Shown: one piece after another, positions 1-9,146 of the stretch
How the letters are laid out: each line of letters opens with the position of its first letter
Position numbering within the stretch: the stretch's first letter is position 1
Origin: Piper betle
Lineage: Eukaryota; Streptophyta; Magnoliopsida; Piperales; Piperaceae
Assembly: GCA_033002965.1 (NCBI GenBank)
Contig: JAURVB010013238.1
Span: forward strand, 109,022-173,021
Direction: 5' to 3'
DNA: 64,000 nucleotides
The notes under the pieces: generated by a model
The model's input: only the letters and a program-made list of their open reading frames with translations
What the model was told of the DNA's origin: nothing
Database searches by the model: none
Position numbers and translations under genes: made by a program

Positions 1-706
1 GGGCTGAGGGTCATAGCATATTTTTAATATAATAATATAATAATATAATAATTGTTTTTTGAAAAAACGAGAGAGAACTAAATGGCGTCAATCTAGTCGA
101 TGTAGCCAGACTAGCAAAAAACGACGATAAATGGGTCGCTGCAAAAAACCAGAATATTTGAGATGTAAAACGACTTGACAACAGTTTTTTTAAAATAAAA
201 AATGCCACGTGAGGCAATCTACTCTTCTTTTTATTCTTCCTGCTTAAGTGACCAAAATGGGCTCATCACCTTCATTTACTGTATATGTTATTCGGAATGA
301 TTTTAGTAGGAATCGGGTATGTGCTATTTTTTTATGGCAAATCAAATCCATGACATTGATAGTGATCAGATAGATGTGCAGTAAAATTACCAAAAATAAA
401 AATAAAAAAATTCAATGTTCATAAAATTACAAAAAAATCATAAAATTATAAAAAAACTTATTTACCGGAATTCGTTGGTGCTATCCCACCTAAAAAATGT
501 TCAGTGCTGGATGAAAATATGCATGCGAGATCACATGCCAGGAAGGGCCGGTTTAGGGGTAAAAGGTTTAGGGGCATGGTTGCAAAGAAGAGCCGGCTGC
601 ATAAATAATAATAGTAATGCTTGACTCGTCAAATAATATCAGTCATGAGCGTTGTCTGTGGAAGCATGTACGATGTATCTTGGGCATTATATATAGAAGT
701 ACTTGT
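1..706. other. intergenic, no gene seen
   Basis: AT-rich sequence with short T and A runs. The open frames here are short, low-complexity and unlike any protein I know. I see no RNA gene, and no repeat with definable ends before the C/G-rich inverted repeat that follows. Confidence 0.5.
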
Positions 707-1242
707 ATGCGTTGCTAGCATTTACCAACACACCCTCCCACCCGCATCTGCCGGTCCGTTTGCCTGCCCGCTCGCCCGCGACCGACCTGCCCGATTGCCG
801 GCCTGTCCACCCGTTCGACTACCCCCGCCCCCTCGCCACGGCCCCCAGCCCCCAGCCTATCCCAAGCCGCCGCGGCCCCCTGATCGGCCCAAGCCATAGC
901 CCCTCTATCGTGGCCCCCCGCCCACCTTCCCTACGACGACCCCGCCCGCCCCAAGCCACCGCAGTCCCCTGCCACCACTCGCCTGCCGTTGTGGTCCCTT
1001 GCTTGCCCCAAGCCACTCTAGGCGGGGGGGCCACAACTTGGGCCGGTAGGGGGCTGCAGCTGCTTGGGGCGGGCGGGCGGGGGGTGGCGACGAGGGACCG
1101 TGGCGAGGGTGGGGGGTGGTCAGACGGGTGGGCGGTCGGATGGGTGGGTAGGTGGATGGGCTGGCAGATGCAGGGGGTGGGAGGGTGTGTTTGGGCTGTT
1201 GGGTTGAATTCCAGCGGCCCAGATTAAATGCTGGTAACGCAT
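707..1242. repeat. C-rich/G-rich long inverted repeat (TIR-like)
   Basis: The left end reads ATGCGTTGCTAGCATTT and the right end, read on the minus strand, ATGCGTTACCAGCATTT. Inside these, the left half is strongly C-rich and the right half strongly G-rich, and a block such as ACACACCCTCCCACCC occurs in both arms in inverted orientation. The whole could fold into one long imperfect hairpin. Proline/arginine-rich and glycine-rich open frames fall out of the composition on both strands and are not credible proteins. I found no clear target-site duplication, so a non-autonomous TIR element is only a likely reading. Confidence 0.5.
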
Positions 1243-1246
1243 GCCA

Positions 1247-1250
<4 letters not shown>

Positions 1251-1310
<60 letters not shown>
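1251..1310. repeat. (AT)30 microsatellite
   Basis: An uninterrupted AT dinucleotide run of 60 bases lies just right of the C/G-rich inverted repeat. Its length makes it a candidate length-polymorphic locus. Confidence 0.97.
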
Positions 1311-1312
<2 letters not shown>

Positions 1313-1362
1313 GAATAATGTTTCTGTGATGCAGCGCAAGCAAGTTGCTTGTGCTTGAGTTT

Positions 1363-1397
1363 TTTTCAGCCGTTGGATTCTATCCAACGGCTGAAAA
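1363..1397. repeat. perfect 16-bp hairpin
   Basis: The arm TTTTCAGCCGTTGGAT at 1363-1378 and its exact reverse complement at 1382-1397 are separated by the loop TCT. It could be the end of a small inverted-repeat element. It is not followed by a T-run that would suggest a Pol III terminator. Confidence 0.8.
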
Positions 1398-1712
1398 TTA
1401 TATCCCACCCATCCCTTGCCACCTTTCCCGCCCTCCCCGCCCCAGTCCACCACATGCCGGACACGCCGGATCTCCAACCCAATCGGCACTGCCCTTCCCT
1501 CCCCGCCGCGCATCTGCATCGAAGCCCCTTCTCGTAAGAGCACAGCCGTCGGTGGGGTCGGCATCAATCTAGCAGCACAGCCGACATGATGATGCCGGGA
1601 GTCGTCGGCATGGGAGCCCGAGGTGGCTGGTCGCGGAGTCCGGTGAGGGAAGGGGGACTCTGCTTCTCTTCCTCTGCCGGGACGCCTCCATCTGCTTTGA
1701 TCCCCTTCCCGA

Positions 1713-1913
1713 TTGGAGAGATTGCTGATTCTGTCCTTTGAAGAGATGATCAATGCCAAGAACTCCATCCTGGCCTCCGACGACGACGATCAGGTGATCA
1801 ATGCCAACGAGAAGAACAGGGCGACCGCCGTGGCTTTGAATGCCGAGATCCGCCGCACCAAGGTTCGATTGCTGGAGGAGGTTCCCAAATTGCAGCGATT
1901 GGCCATCAAAAAG
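1713..1913 (+). pseudogene. SYP7-like syntaxin exon fragment
   Basis: The frame ends with EKNRATAVALNAEIRRTKV followed by RLLEEVPKLQRLAIKK. That is close to the conserved N-terminal helical region of plant SYP71-73 Qc-SNAREs (plasma-membrane/ER fusion factors). The motif stops at a GT donor-like site (AAAAAG then gtcct) and no downstream syntaxin exon, SNARE helix or membrane anchor follows. The start of the family is also missing: the upstream residues, including SFEEMINAKN, do not fit syntaxin and could be PPR-like. Only about 45 residues can be assigned, so this is an exon-sized fragment. The next recognisable sequence is a PPR relic. Confidence 0.6.
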
Positions 1914-2018
1914 GTCCTATTTTTTTTAAATGTTGTTATATTTCTCGTGTCTGTCTGTCTACCGTCTTATGTTACGAAATATGCTTATGTTTATTAGAGC
2001 CTGTCTTTGCTCCTGTAA

Positions 2019-2684
2019 TTGGAGAGATTGGTAATTGACCTTTATCACGATATGATTGCCTCTCTGGAGTGCATGCCAGATGCTCGTACATTTCATCTCG
2101 TTTTTAGAGCATGCACTGATTTGTCTGATTTTGAAGTTGGTGGAAAGATTTATTCTCATGCTTGGGCAGTGGGGATTGAATTTAATATCCTTGTTGGAAC
2201 AACCCTTGATATCCATGTATAGTAAAGCCGGTGATCTTCAAACTGTTCACGCCTATGTTGTCAAGGCTGGATTTGGAGGGATGATGGCAGCATTCAAACT
2301 TTTGAATAGCATCAACAAAGAAAAGGAAGATGTGATTGTGTGGAATGCTTTGGTAAAGGCTTGCACTGAGCGCAAGGAAGTGGTTGAGACTTCAAAGGTA
2401 CTGCAGAACATGCTATGAAGGGGTGTTCTTCCAAATGACAATACTCTCTTATTGTTGATTTCTTTGTTTTCGTCACTTCCGTTGTTGTACAAGGGAATGG
2501 AGGCCCATGCCTGCATTGCTAAAAGGGGATTTGAAAGTGAGACTTTGTTAGCTAATGCCCTTGTTCACATGTATGGAAAATGTGAGCACCCAAAGGAGGG
2601 CAATCACATTTTGTCTTTGATTAGAACTCCCAAAAGGGTGCACCCTGGTTACAGCTTTATTGATTATGTGGGAAGTGCTGGTTA
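2019..2684 (+). pseudogene. PPR-protein relic (frameshifted)
   Basis: Successive pieces resemble pentatricopeptide repeats of an organellar RNA-binding protein: DARTFHLVFRACTDLSDFEV, then LISMYSKAGDL, VIVWNALVKACTE, and LLANALVHMYGKCEHPKEG with a terminal GYSFI-like motif. The pieces lie in different frames: a shift near 2205 moves the reading into another frame, and a TGA at about 2416 interrupts it before the last block. Only a few of the many repeats of a normal PPR protein are present, and there is no targeting peptide. It reads as a decayed fragment. It might instead be several exons of a rearranged gene, but PPR genes usually lack introns. Confidence 0.65.
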
Positions 2685-2689
2685 ACATG

Positions 2690-4140
2690 TAAGAGTGTCA
2701 TTGATGGCATTGTTCTGATTGAATGATGATGCGATTGAGCTTCATTTTTCCTCTATGAAAGCTAAAATTTACTGACATAGCCAGAAGGGAATGGGTAAAG
2801 GTTCACCTCTGAAAATTGAGCTAAATGCAGTTAACTTGGGAGCAGTTCCTCAATCATGGATGCATAGCCGTTGGCATATTAACTCTTATTGATAGGTTAA
2901 CAAAAGCAAAGTTGCCTACATTATTTGATGATAGAAGGACAATCCCTTGGAAGTCCTGTGATTTTGTGATGTATATCAGGTTATTGTAGCTGAGAGAATT
3001 ATATGAGTCAAACCTGTATTCATATAAAATAGGGGCTAACCTGATTTGTAATGACTTGGCATGTGGATGTTGGCATTTCATAGTCTTTGTAGGTTATTGT
3101 GTTTTGGTGTGATAAGCATTAGAACATTTTGATAAGCTGTGAGAAATCTAGCTTGCAGTGTTATTGTTTTTAATTGCTTTTACCTTTTATCTAATTATTA
3201 TTTATATCTTGTTGAAGTGTTTGTTTATCTTGGTGTTGGTCAGCCAAGCAAGACTTGCACCAAGGGTATGAATTGTTGTAATCAAAGAGCAGAACTTTTA
3301 TACCAGCTTCGGCACATTCAATTGCATATTGAGGGTTGTCGTCAATTAAGATTTGAGCTCCAAAAGACCTGACAATTTTAAGGATAAAGTTTCAATCACC
3401 ACAACCTCTTATTATCTCATGAATTTCAATCACATTATTAAGTAAACTACTATGAATATCACTTCTCTTAGCATCATCAATTCATCTCTTCAAACACCTA
3501 CAAATTTGCAAATTTCTCCTTGATGCTTCGTCTGATTTGATCTAGCCATGGAAAAGACTGTTGTAGAACTTCTTTAAAGGGCATATATAAGGACAAATAC
3601 TGTGATGTTTGAAAGTTAAGTTAGCCTAGAACAAGAGTCAAACAAATGGGGAGTACTGAATCCTTACAATTGTAATTGTTCACTTTTTTTTCATGGCTGC
3701 AAACTTTCACTTTCCGGCTTTTAGCATACAAGTCGAGTTTACACAGTTGACTCTACAAAACCAATGGTATAAAAACATGATATTCGGCAAGAGAATGATT
3801 CGAACGATAATTGTCTGCAATATATCTGTTCAAAGCAGAAAGGAAGCTCCCAAGAACTGTCAGCAAAAGTATAAAATTGCATCCATTAGCAATGAGCTAA
3901 AATAACAACATTGATACCATCAAATAATAATGACCAATCCATTCATATAACAGGCATCAAATAACAACACTGATTTCGTCAAACACTGGTAACCAATCTG
4001 CCACAAAGGAATTGTCTAAATGGAACAGCCGATTAACAGATGAGTCTAGCAGTGGCTAAATTGAATGCAAGCGACCATATTGCACCAAGAAAATAAAATT
4101 AGTTCCTTTAATAAAAGATACCATCAACAAATCAGCCGTT
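2690..4140. other. intergenic, no gene seen
   Basis: AT-rich sequence with scattered short open frames in all phases. I see no conserved protein motif, RNA gene, or repeat with recognisable ends. Confidence 0.5.
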
Positions 4141-4584
4141 TCATCGAAAAATCTCAATAAATACAACAGTTATTAGCTCAATGCCAAGAACACTGAGCTG
4201 ATGATTTCCACACTGATCACAACCAGAGCAAGGAACGTATGTGATGGTACTCCCCGAATCAACAATCAAAGCAAACTCCCGCGGAGGAGTCCCAATCCAA
4301 AGCAAACTCCTGACTGCAATCAACAAAACCCCCATCACCAAACACTCGAAATCACCCCGAATCGCAACACCAAGGAAATTTAAAAAAAAAAGAGAACAAA
4401 ACAGAGCATCACGAGACCCGTTGGTGAGAAGATCGTCGTACAGCTGCATCTGTGCATTGGGCAGCCCCTGGGAGTCCTTCTGGAGGCGGCGGTGGAAACT
4501 CCGGCGACCCGGCAGCCGAGAAACGTTGGGCTCGGAAAAGACGAGAGGGAAGACGATGGCTGACGAAATCAGTGTTGGCCTCAA
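4141..4584 (-). pseudogene. 5' fragment of pepsin-like aspartic protease (A1)
   Basis: Reading the minus strand, a segment with NAQMQLYDDLLTNG is followed, about 110 bases later, by LLWIGTPPREFALIVDSGST and then ITYVPCSGCDQCGNHQ. In plant A1 proteases these parts normally join as DDLLTNG-YYTTRLWIGTPPQEFAL-IVDSGS. The first catalytic aspartate is present in the DSGS form. A GT site after AACGG and a TTGATTGCAG acceptor suggest an intron between the parts, but joining them does not give the expected frame. The second catalytic motif (DTG/DSG), the flap and the whole C-terminal lobe are absent. I judge it a promoter-proximal fragment that cannot make an active protease. Confidence 0.65.
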
Positions 4585-4929
4585 GCACGATGTTGGCCTG
4601 GACCGCTCCTTCCCCCTCCCTACGCTACCGCCACTGCCCCTGTCATGCTCGCTCCTGTTCCACCCTGTCAGTGGCCTGCATGTCTTTTAGCGACAACATT
4701 TGCCTGTTGGGGTGGCGATGTCCCAAGTCATGGTGTCACCGATGATGGGTTCGAACATGGTCTCCTCTGTTGTGTGTGAGGTGGCGTCGAATTGTGAGAT
4801 TGGCAAAGCGGCGACAACACTGGTTGTTGGCGTCTCTAGCTGGCAACGGGCAGTTGGTGGCAAGGTCGCCGATGGTGGGGTGACATGGCAAAACAGAGGG
4901 GTTGGGGGGTGATCTTTAGGTAGGGAAAG
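4585..4929. other. GC-rich stretch, probably decayed LTR
   Basis: The GC content and the open frames on both strands resemble the GC-rich core of the long solo LTRs at 49.6-52.5 kb, and the AT-rich tail of that family follows directly. I see no gene. Confidence 0.35.
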
Positions 4930-5340
4930 AAATAGGGGAGAAGGTCAGGGGTAGTTTAGTAATAAAAACTTAACTTGCTCCTGCCCTGAGTCAATATTAC
5001 AAAATACATCCAAAAAATATATAAAAATACAGTAAAAAATCATAAAATAAAATAATCGAGTGCAAACTCGAATAATATTCTCTAAACCTAATAACCCACC
5101 CAAAATTAATAAATAAAGCATCCTAATGCGGTAAAAGGCGTAAAACTAATTATGTAATCTACTATATATAAAAAAATATTAAACTGACATACTTTTATAT
5201 ATTCTAATAACTTTTTTTCTGCTGCATTCGTGATGTGCTCTAAAATTAACTTGACTGAAAATAATGGTTGAACCACGTTTATCGATAACGTCATAAACAC
5301 ATAAAAACTTGACTCGTTCCCGGTTTGAGTCAATGTTATG
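4930..5340 (-). repeat. relic of the long solo-LTR family
   Basis: The order of short motifs matches the AT-rich part of the LTR at 49584-52456. Shared motifs are a GAGTCAAT/TATTACAAAATA stretch, CCTAATAACCCACCC, CATCCTAATGCGG followed by GCGTAAAACTA, and CATACTTTTATATATTCTAATAAC. The copy is more diverged than the others and both ends are lost. Orientation follows that of the copy at 49.6 kb. Confidence 0.5.
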
Positions 5341-5810
5341 AAATAAATTTTAATATATATATATATAATTTTATAATAAAAACTTAACTCTTTCCCAACT
5401 CGAGTTAATATTACAAAATAAATTTAAAAAATATATAAAATAATATCTTAATGAAAACTTGACTTGAGTCAAGTTTTTATTACAAAATTATTATATATAT
5501 ATATATATTAAATTTATTTCGTAATATTGATTCGAGTCGGGAGTAAGTTAATTTTTTATTAAGAAATTATTTTATATATTTTTTAAATTTTATTTTATAA
5601 TATTGACTCGAGTCAGGACTGAGTCAAGTTTTTATTACGAAATTATTTTATATATATTTTAAAATTTATTTCATAATATTGGCTCGAGGGAGTGGGTTAA
5701 TTTTTTATTACAAAAGTATTATATATATATATATATTAAATTTATTTCCTAATATTGACTCTAGTCGGGAGCGAGTCAAGTTTTTATTACGAAATTGCCC
5801 CCGACCCCAT
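5285..5810. repeat. palindromic array of GACTCGAGTC-type units
   Basis: About five units of roughly 90-120 bases each carry a variant of GACTCGAGTCgGGAgcGAGTC, then AAGTTTTTATTACGAAATTA, an AT tract and AAATTTATTTCgTAATATT. Units left of about 5460 are in one orientation and units right of it in the other. The centre, about 5456-5480, is the near-palindrome AAAACTTGACTTGAGTCAAG followed by TTTT. The array could fold into a large cruciform. It directly adjoins the LTR-family relic and shares its CGAGTC motif. Confidence 0.7.
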
Positions 5811-6392
5811 TATTTTCATCCCTGACCTTCTCCCTTACTGACGATCACCCCGACCCCCCCCCTCCTCTATTTTTCCTGTGCCACCCCAACTGCCTGTGAC
5901 CTTACCGCCGCCATCACCTATATCACCGCTGGAAGTGCTACGACCGCCTCCTCACCGGACTCCCAAGCTGACGCCTGCTGCCAGCTGTGCTGCACTGCAC
6001 TGGTGGAGAAACAGAGGAAGCTCCTCTACTTCATTGTCGTTGCAGCTTCCGCCGGTGTTGGATCACAGGCCGCCCGCTGTAAACCAGTGACTCCGTCGGC
6101 TATTGCTGCCTCGCAACCACGACGACTTTAGGTAACCTAAAGCGACGTGACAAAATAGAGGGGGGCCAATTGGCGTGGCAAACCCAGGGGGGGACAAGGG
6201 GAGTGGCAGGGGGAGAGGGTGCGGGGCAAGGCGAGGGGTCCTACGGGGGGGAGCCTCCCCACCCTCTCTCTCTCTCTCTTTATATATATATATATATATA
6301 TATATGCAAGATGCCGATTATGTCTCTAACATGAGCGGCTTCGTTACAAAATGGATCAAATTTGATGATAAACAAATAAATATTACACTAAC
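5811..6392. other. C-rich then G-rich segment, (TA)n; no gene
   Basis: A C-rich stretch from 5811 to about 6090 and a G-rich one near 6160-6260 are followed by a CT run and (TA)n at about 6283-6304. Open frames here come from composition alone. It may be a further piece of the long LTR family. Confidence 0.4.
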
Positions 6393-6546
6393 TGTAACGA
6401 CCCAGTCCAAAGTGCAACGTAATTGGCTAAGTCATTTCTTTAAAATGGGTACCCCGGAAGTTAAAGATTTATAGTCCATTCCCACTTATAAACATGATCT
6501 TCTTCCAGTAGGTATTAGATGTGAGACTAAGTTGAGGGATCTCACA
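6393..6546 (-). repeat. TRIM LTR copy 1 (3' LTR on minus strand)
   Basis: The ends are TG...CA, and the copy is preceded by half of the CTAAC target-site duplication. Differences from the second copy are a handful of substitutions and indels, so it is not a very recent insertion. Confidence 0.85.
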
Positions 6547-6702
6547 ATCCACCCACACTTAGGAATTTCGTCCCCGAAATGCCTATTCTTGGCCCGTTGC
6601 TAGCCCCAACCCACGACCTTTCGGCCCATGACCGGCAGCCTAGCCAACGTTTCTAATCCAGCCCACCATCTAACACAGAACCAGGTCAGCTCTGATACAA
6701 TT

Positions 6703-6855
6703 TGTAACGACCTAGCCCAAAGTGCAACGTAATGGGCTAAGTCATTTCTTTAAAATGGGTACCCCGAAGTTAAGAGATCTATAGTTCATTCCACTTATTA
6801 GCAGGATCTTCTCCCAGTAGGTATTAGATGTGGGACTAAGTTGAGGGATCTCACA
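6703..6855 (-). repeat. TRIM LTR copy 2 (5' LTR on minus strand)
   Basis: It lies beside the tRNA-Met primer-binding site at about 6690-6700 (GCTCTGATACAA on the plus strand). It ends with CTCACA, then the spacer ATAT leads into the inverted copy. Confidence 0.85.
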
Positions 6856-6859
6856 ATAT

Positions 6860-7008
6860 TGTGAGATCCCTCAACTTAGTCCACATCTAATACCTACTGG
6901 AGAAGATCCTGTTAATAAGTGGGAATGAACTATAGATCTTAACTTCCAAGGTACCCATTTTAAAGAAATGATTTAGCTATTACGTTACACTTTGGCTGAG
7001 TCGTTACA
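6860..7008 (+). repeat. TRIM LTR copy 3, inverted
   Basis: It starts TGTGAGATCCC and ends GTCGTTACA, the reverse complement of the other two copies. With copy 2 it forms a near-perfect palindrome of about 300 bases, with arms that extend through an AATATT centre. Confidence 0.85.
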
Positions 7009-7182
7009 CTAACCTTCTTTGTGATATTTGAATCTTTTGTGATATTTGAATCTAGCTGGCTATAGAGAGAATAATATTTTTAATTTATTTATGAATAAAT
7101 AAATCTAGGTCATCTTATAATTATTTCCCCAATTAGAGTGTGAGATAAGAAAATTTTTTATCCCTTGTTCACACAATCCAAT

Positions 7183-7223
<41 letters not shown>

Positions 7224-8330
7224 GATTGAGCAAGCAGTACACTTATTATGCATTTGGCTTGAACATAAATTATTGTGTATTTAATATAGGCAAATAATAT
7301 AAACATGCATTTCATATGACTGTCCAATCTGACCAACTTAATTAGTAAAAGTTAGTATAATTTGAAAATTTTAAAGTGACTATAAGATTCATGAGTTAAT
7401 AGGGTTTGAAGATTAAATATTTTATAAGTGTATGTTTGGTTGACAAGTGTTCGTTTGGGTGACACGAAATTAGTGTAAGTGATATAAAATTTATAGTCAA
7501 CTTTATTACAAATGGTTATATTTAATATATTTTGTACAAAAAATATTATCATGTTTATTAATTTATATGTAAATTTAATATAATTACATCTAAGAGAATA
7601 TAAAGTAATTATGATTCCTTTGCGTGTATACTTCAATGAACAAAAACAATTCTCCTACTTTCTCTTTAAAAAAATGATTTTTTTATTCATCGGAGAGCAC
7701 ACCAGATTTAATTTAAACTCAAAACATATTATAAAATTAGTAATTTTTTTAAAAATATATTATATATATATGTAATTTTAATAAATTGGTCATTTTAAAA
7801 ATTTTAAATTTATATATAATATTTCTTTTGTGTAGCAATTTTTATTTTACTTATAAATAGGTTGTTAAAATTTGGTTTTATTAAAAGTAGGATATTTAAT
7901 CAATTAAAAATATAATAAAAATAAATACAAAAATCATCATTATTATAAAATAAATTTATATTTAAAATTAAAATTTATCTCTTTTATAAAATGCGGGGCC
8001 GTTCTGGGCAGAGAAATTGTTGTAAAATCCACAGCCATTGGATTGGAGGGCATTGAAATTGTCCAAAATGATATTATCTGCCGCCCAAGTGTACACACCC
8101 GGTTTTGAACGGGAAGGGTTCAGATACATTTTTTTTAGAAAAGGGGAAATAAACGTTGTTTTTTTTTATGGAATGAAATTAATAAATGAGTTTAAAAAAT
8201 TCCAAATTCAGAGAAGAAGAAGCGGGACCCCTCCTCCCTTCCTTCCCCATTTTGGGCGTGAGCCCCGAACTAGTGAGGGAGTCATTTCCCTCTCTCTCCT
8301 TCCCCACCGTTTCGCCGATTGCCCTGCGAC
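7009..8330. other. intergenic AT-rich, (TA)n at 7186-7220
   Basis: Very AT-rich DNA with a TA dinucleotide run of about 35 bases. Short open frames are biased to I, Y, N and K and resemble no protein. The right part leads into the presumed promoter of the myosin gene. Confidence 0.5.
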
Positions 8331-8339
8331 CTTTCCTTT

Positions 8340-8386
8340 GGGTCGGGCGTGGGGGTTGGGGGTTAGGGGTTAGGGGTTGGGGGATG
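8340..8386 (+). other. G-rich telomere-like tract upstream of myosin gene
   Basis: Runs of three to five G are spaced by TT or TTA (GGGGTTAGGGGTTAGGGG core). This satisfies a G-quadruplex pattern and partly resembles the plant telomere unit without matching TTTAGGG. It lies about 0.8 kb before the myosin start codon, in promoter or 5' leader. Confidence 0.6.
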
Positions 8387-8479
8387 GTCTTCCACACTCA
8401 CAAGCTCGTGTGGTCTGCGAGCTCGTTGCCAACTCCCTCCTTTCCTCCCTCCTAATGTTGTTGATCAAGGCGTTTTCTT

Positions 8480-9146
8480 CTAAGATTCGAAGGTATGGGG
8501 TGTTTGTTTAACGTGTAAGTCATGTTGAAGCTGTTGGGAGTCCAACCCACTTTTTTCTTGTTGGGATTCATCTTTCAAAACTGTTGTCTTTTTGTCACAG
8601 TCACAGTATTTTCCATTTATTTATTGTAGTTTATTTGTTTACATATTGTTCTTCTCCCTGGTTGCAGGAAGGGAAGTTGATTGTGAGGAGCAGATCGAGT
8701 GCAACCGATACCATTGAAGTTGTTTCCACCTCCCTCATTCCTTGTTTTGGAATTTTTTAATCGGGACTTTCCTTTCTGGTTCATGAATTTGATTGGTCTC
8801 TCCCTTTAGTTTCTGTATTCATTATTATTATTGTTATTGTTATTTGGGTTGTCGAATTAATAATCCTCTGAGGGGCTGCCACCAAAAGGTGGTGAAGAAG
8901 AAGAAGAAGAAAATCTCATTTGAATTCTCTGCTTTTGTTTCGGCTTCACAGTCTCTGCCACCAAATCCGATTGTTAGTCTCGAATCCGAGTGAGTGAGTG
9001 CTTGAGTGTTCATTGATTCTTGGCCCTACATCTTCCCAAAACATTTGCATTTCTGATAGTCGGTATCTTCTACCAAGGGAAAGCTTGCCAATCAATCTTC
9101 TCTTCTCATTGACGAGGAGAAAGATCTGTATCTTTGAACTCGGAGG
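8480..9146 (+). promoter_or_regulatory. probable 5' leader of myosin VIII gene, with an intron
   Basis: A donor-like site (GAAG then gtatgg, about 8492) and an acceptor (TTGCAG, about 8667) could bound a leader intron of about 180 bases. The following stretch is pyrimidine-rich with GAAGAAGAAG at about 8894-8911, leading to the ATG at 9147. No single TATA box stands out. The transcription start cannot be placed from sequence. Confidence 0.35.

Larger units (their letters stand above)
6393..7008 (-). mobile_element. TRIM retroelement with a third, inverted LTR
   Basis: Two direct LTRs of about 154 bp (6393-6546, 6703-6855) begin TGTAACGACC and end GATCTCACA on the plus strand. Read on the minus strand they run from TGTGAGATCCC to GTCGTTACA. 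On that strand the upstream LTR is followed by AATTGTATCAGAGC, a primer-binding site for initiator tRNA-Met. The other LTR is preceded by the purine-rich GTGTGGGTGGAT (polypurine tract). The internal part is only about 156 bp and encodes nothing, which defines a terminal-repeat retrotransposon in miniature. A third LTR copy (6860-7008) lies in opposite orientation after four bases. The direct repeat CTAAC flanks the complete three-LTR block (6388-6392 and 7009-7013). Confidence 0.85.

Noticed and set aside
905..1768. 287-codon minus-strand frame
   Set aside because: It crosses the (AT)30 tract as a Tyr-Ile run and is proline/arginine-rich from composition. It has no domain.
5285..5810. CRISPR-like array
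   Set aside because: Units are palindromic, AT-rich, variable in length and lack unique spacers; the context is a plant nuclear repeat.
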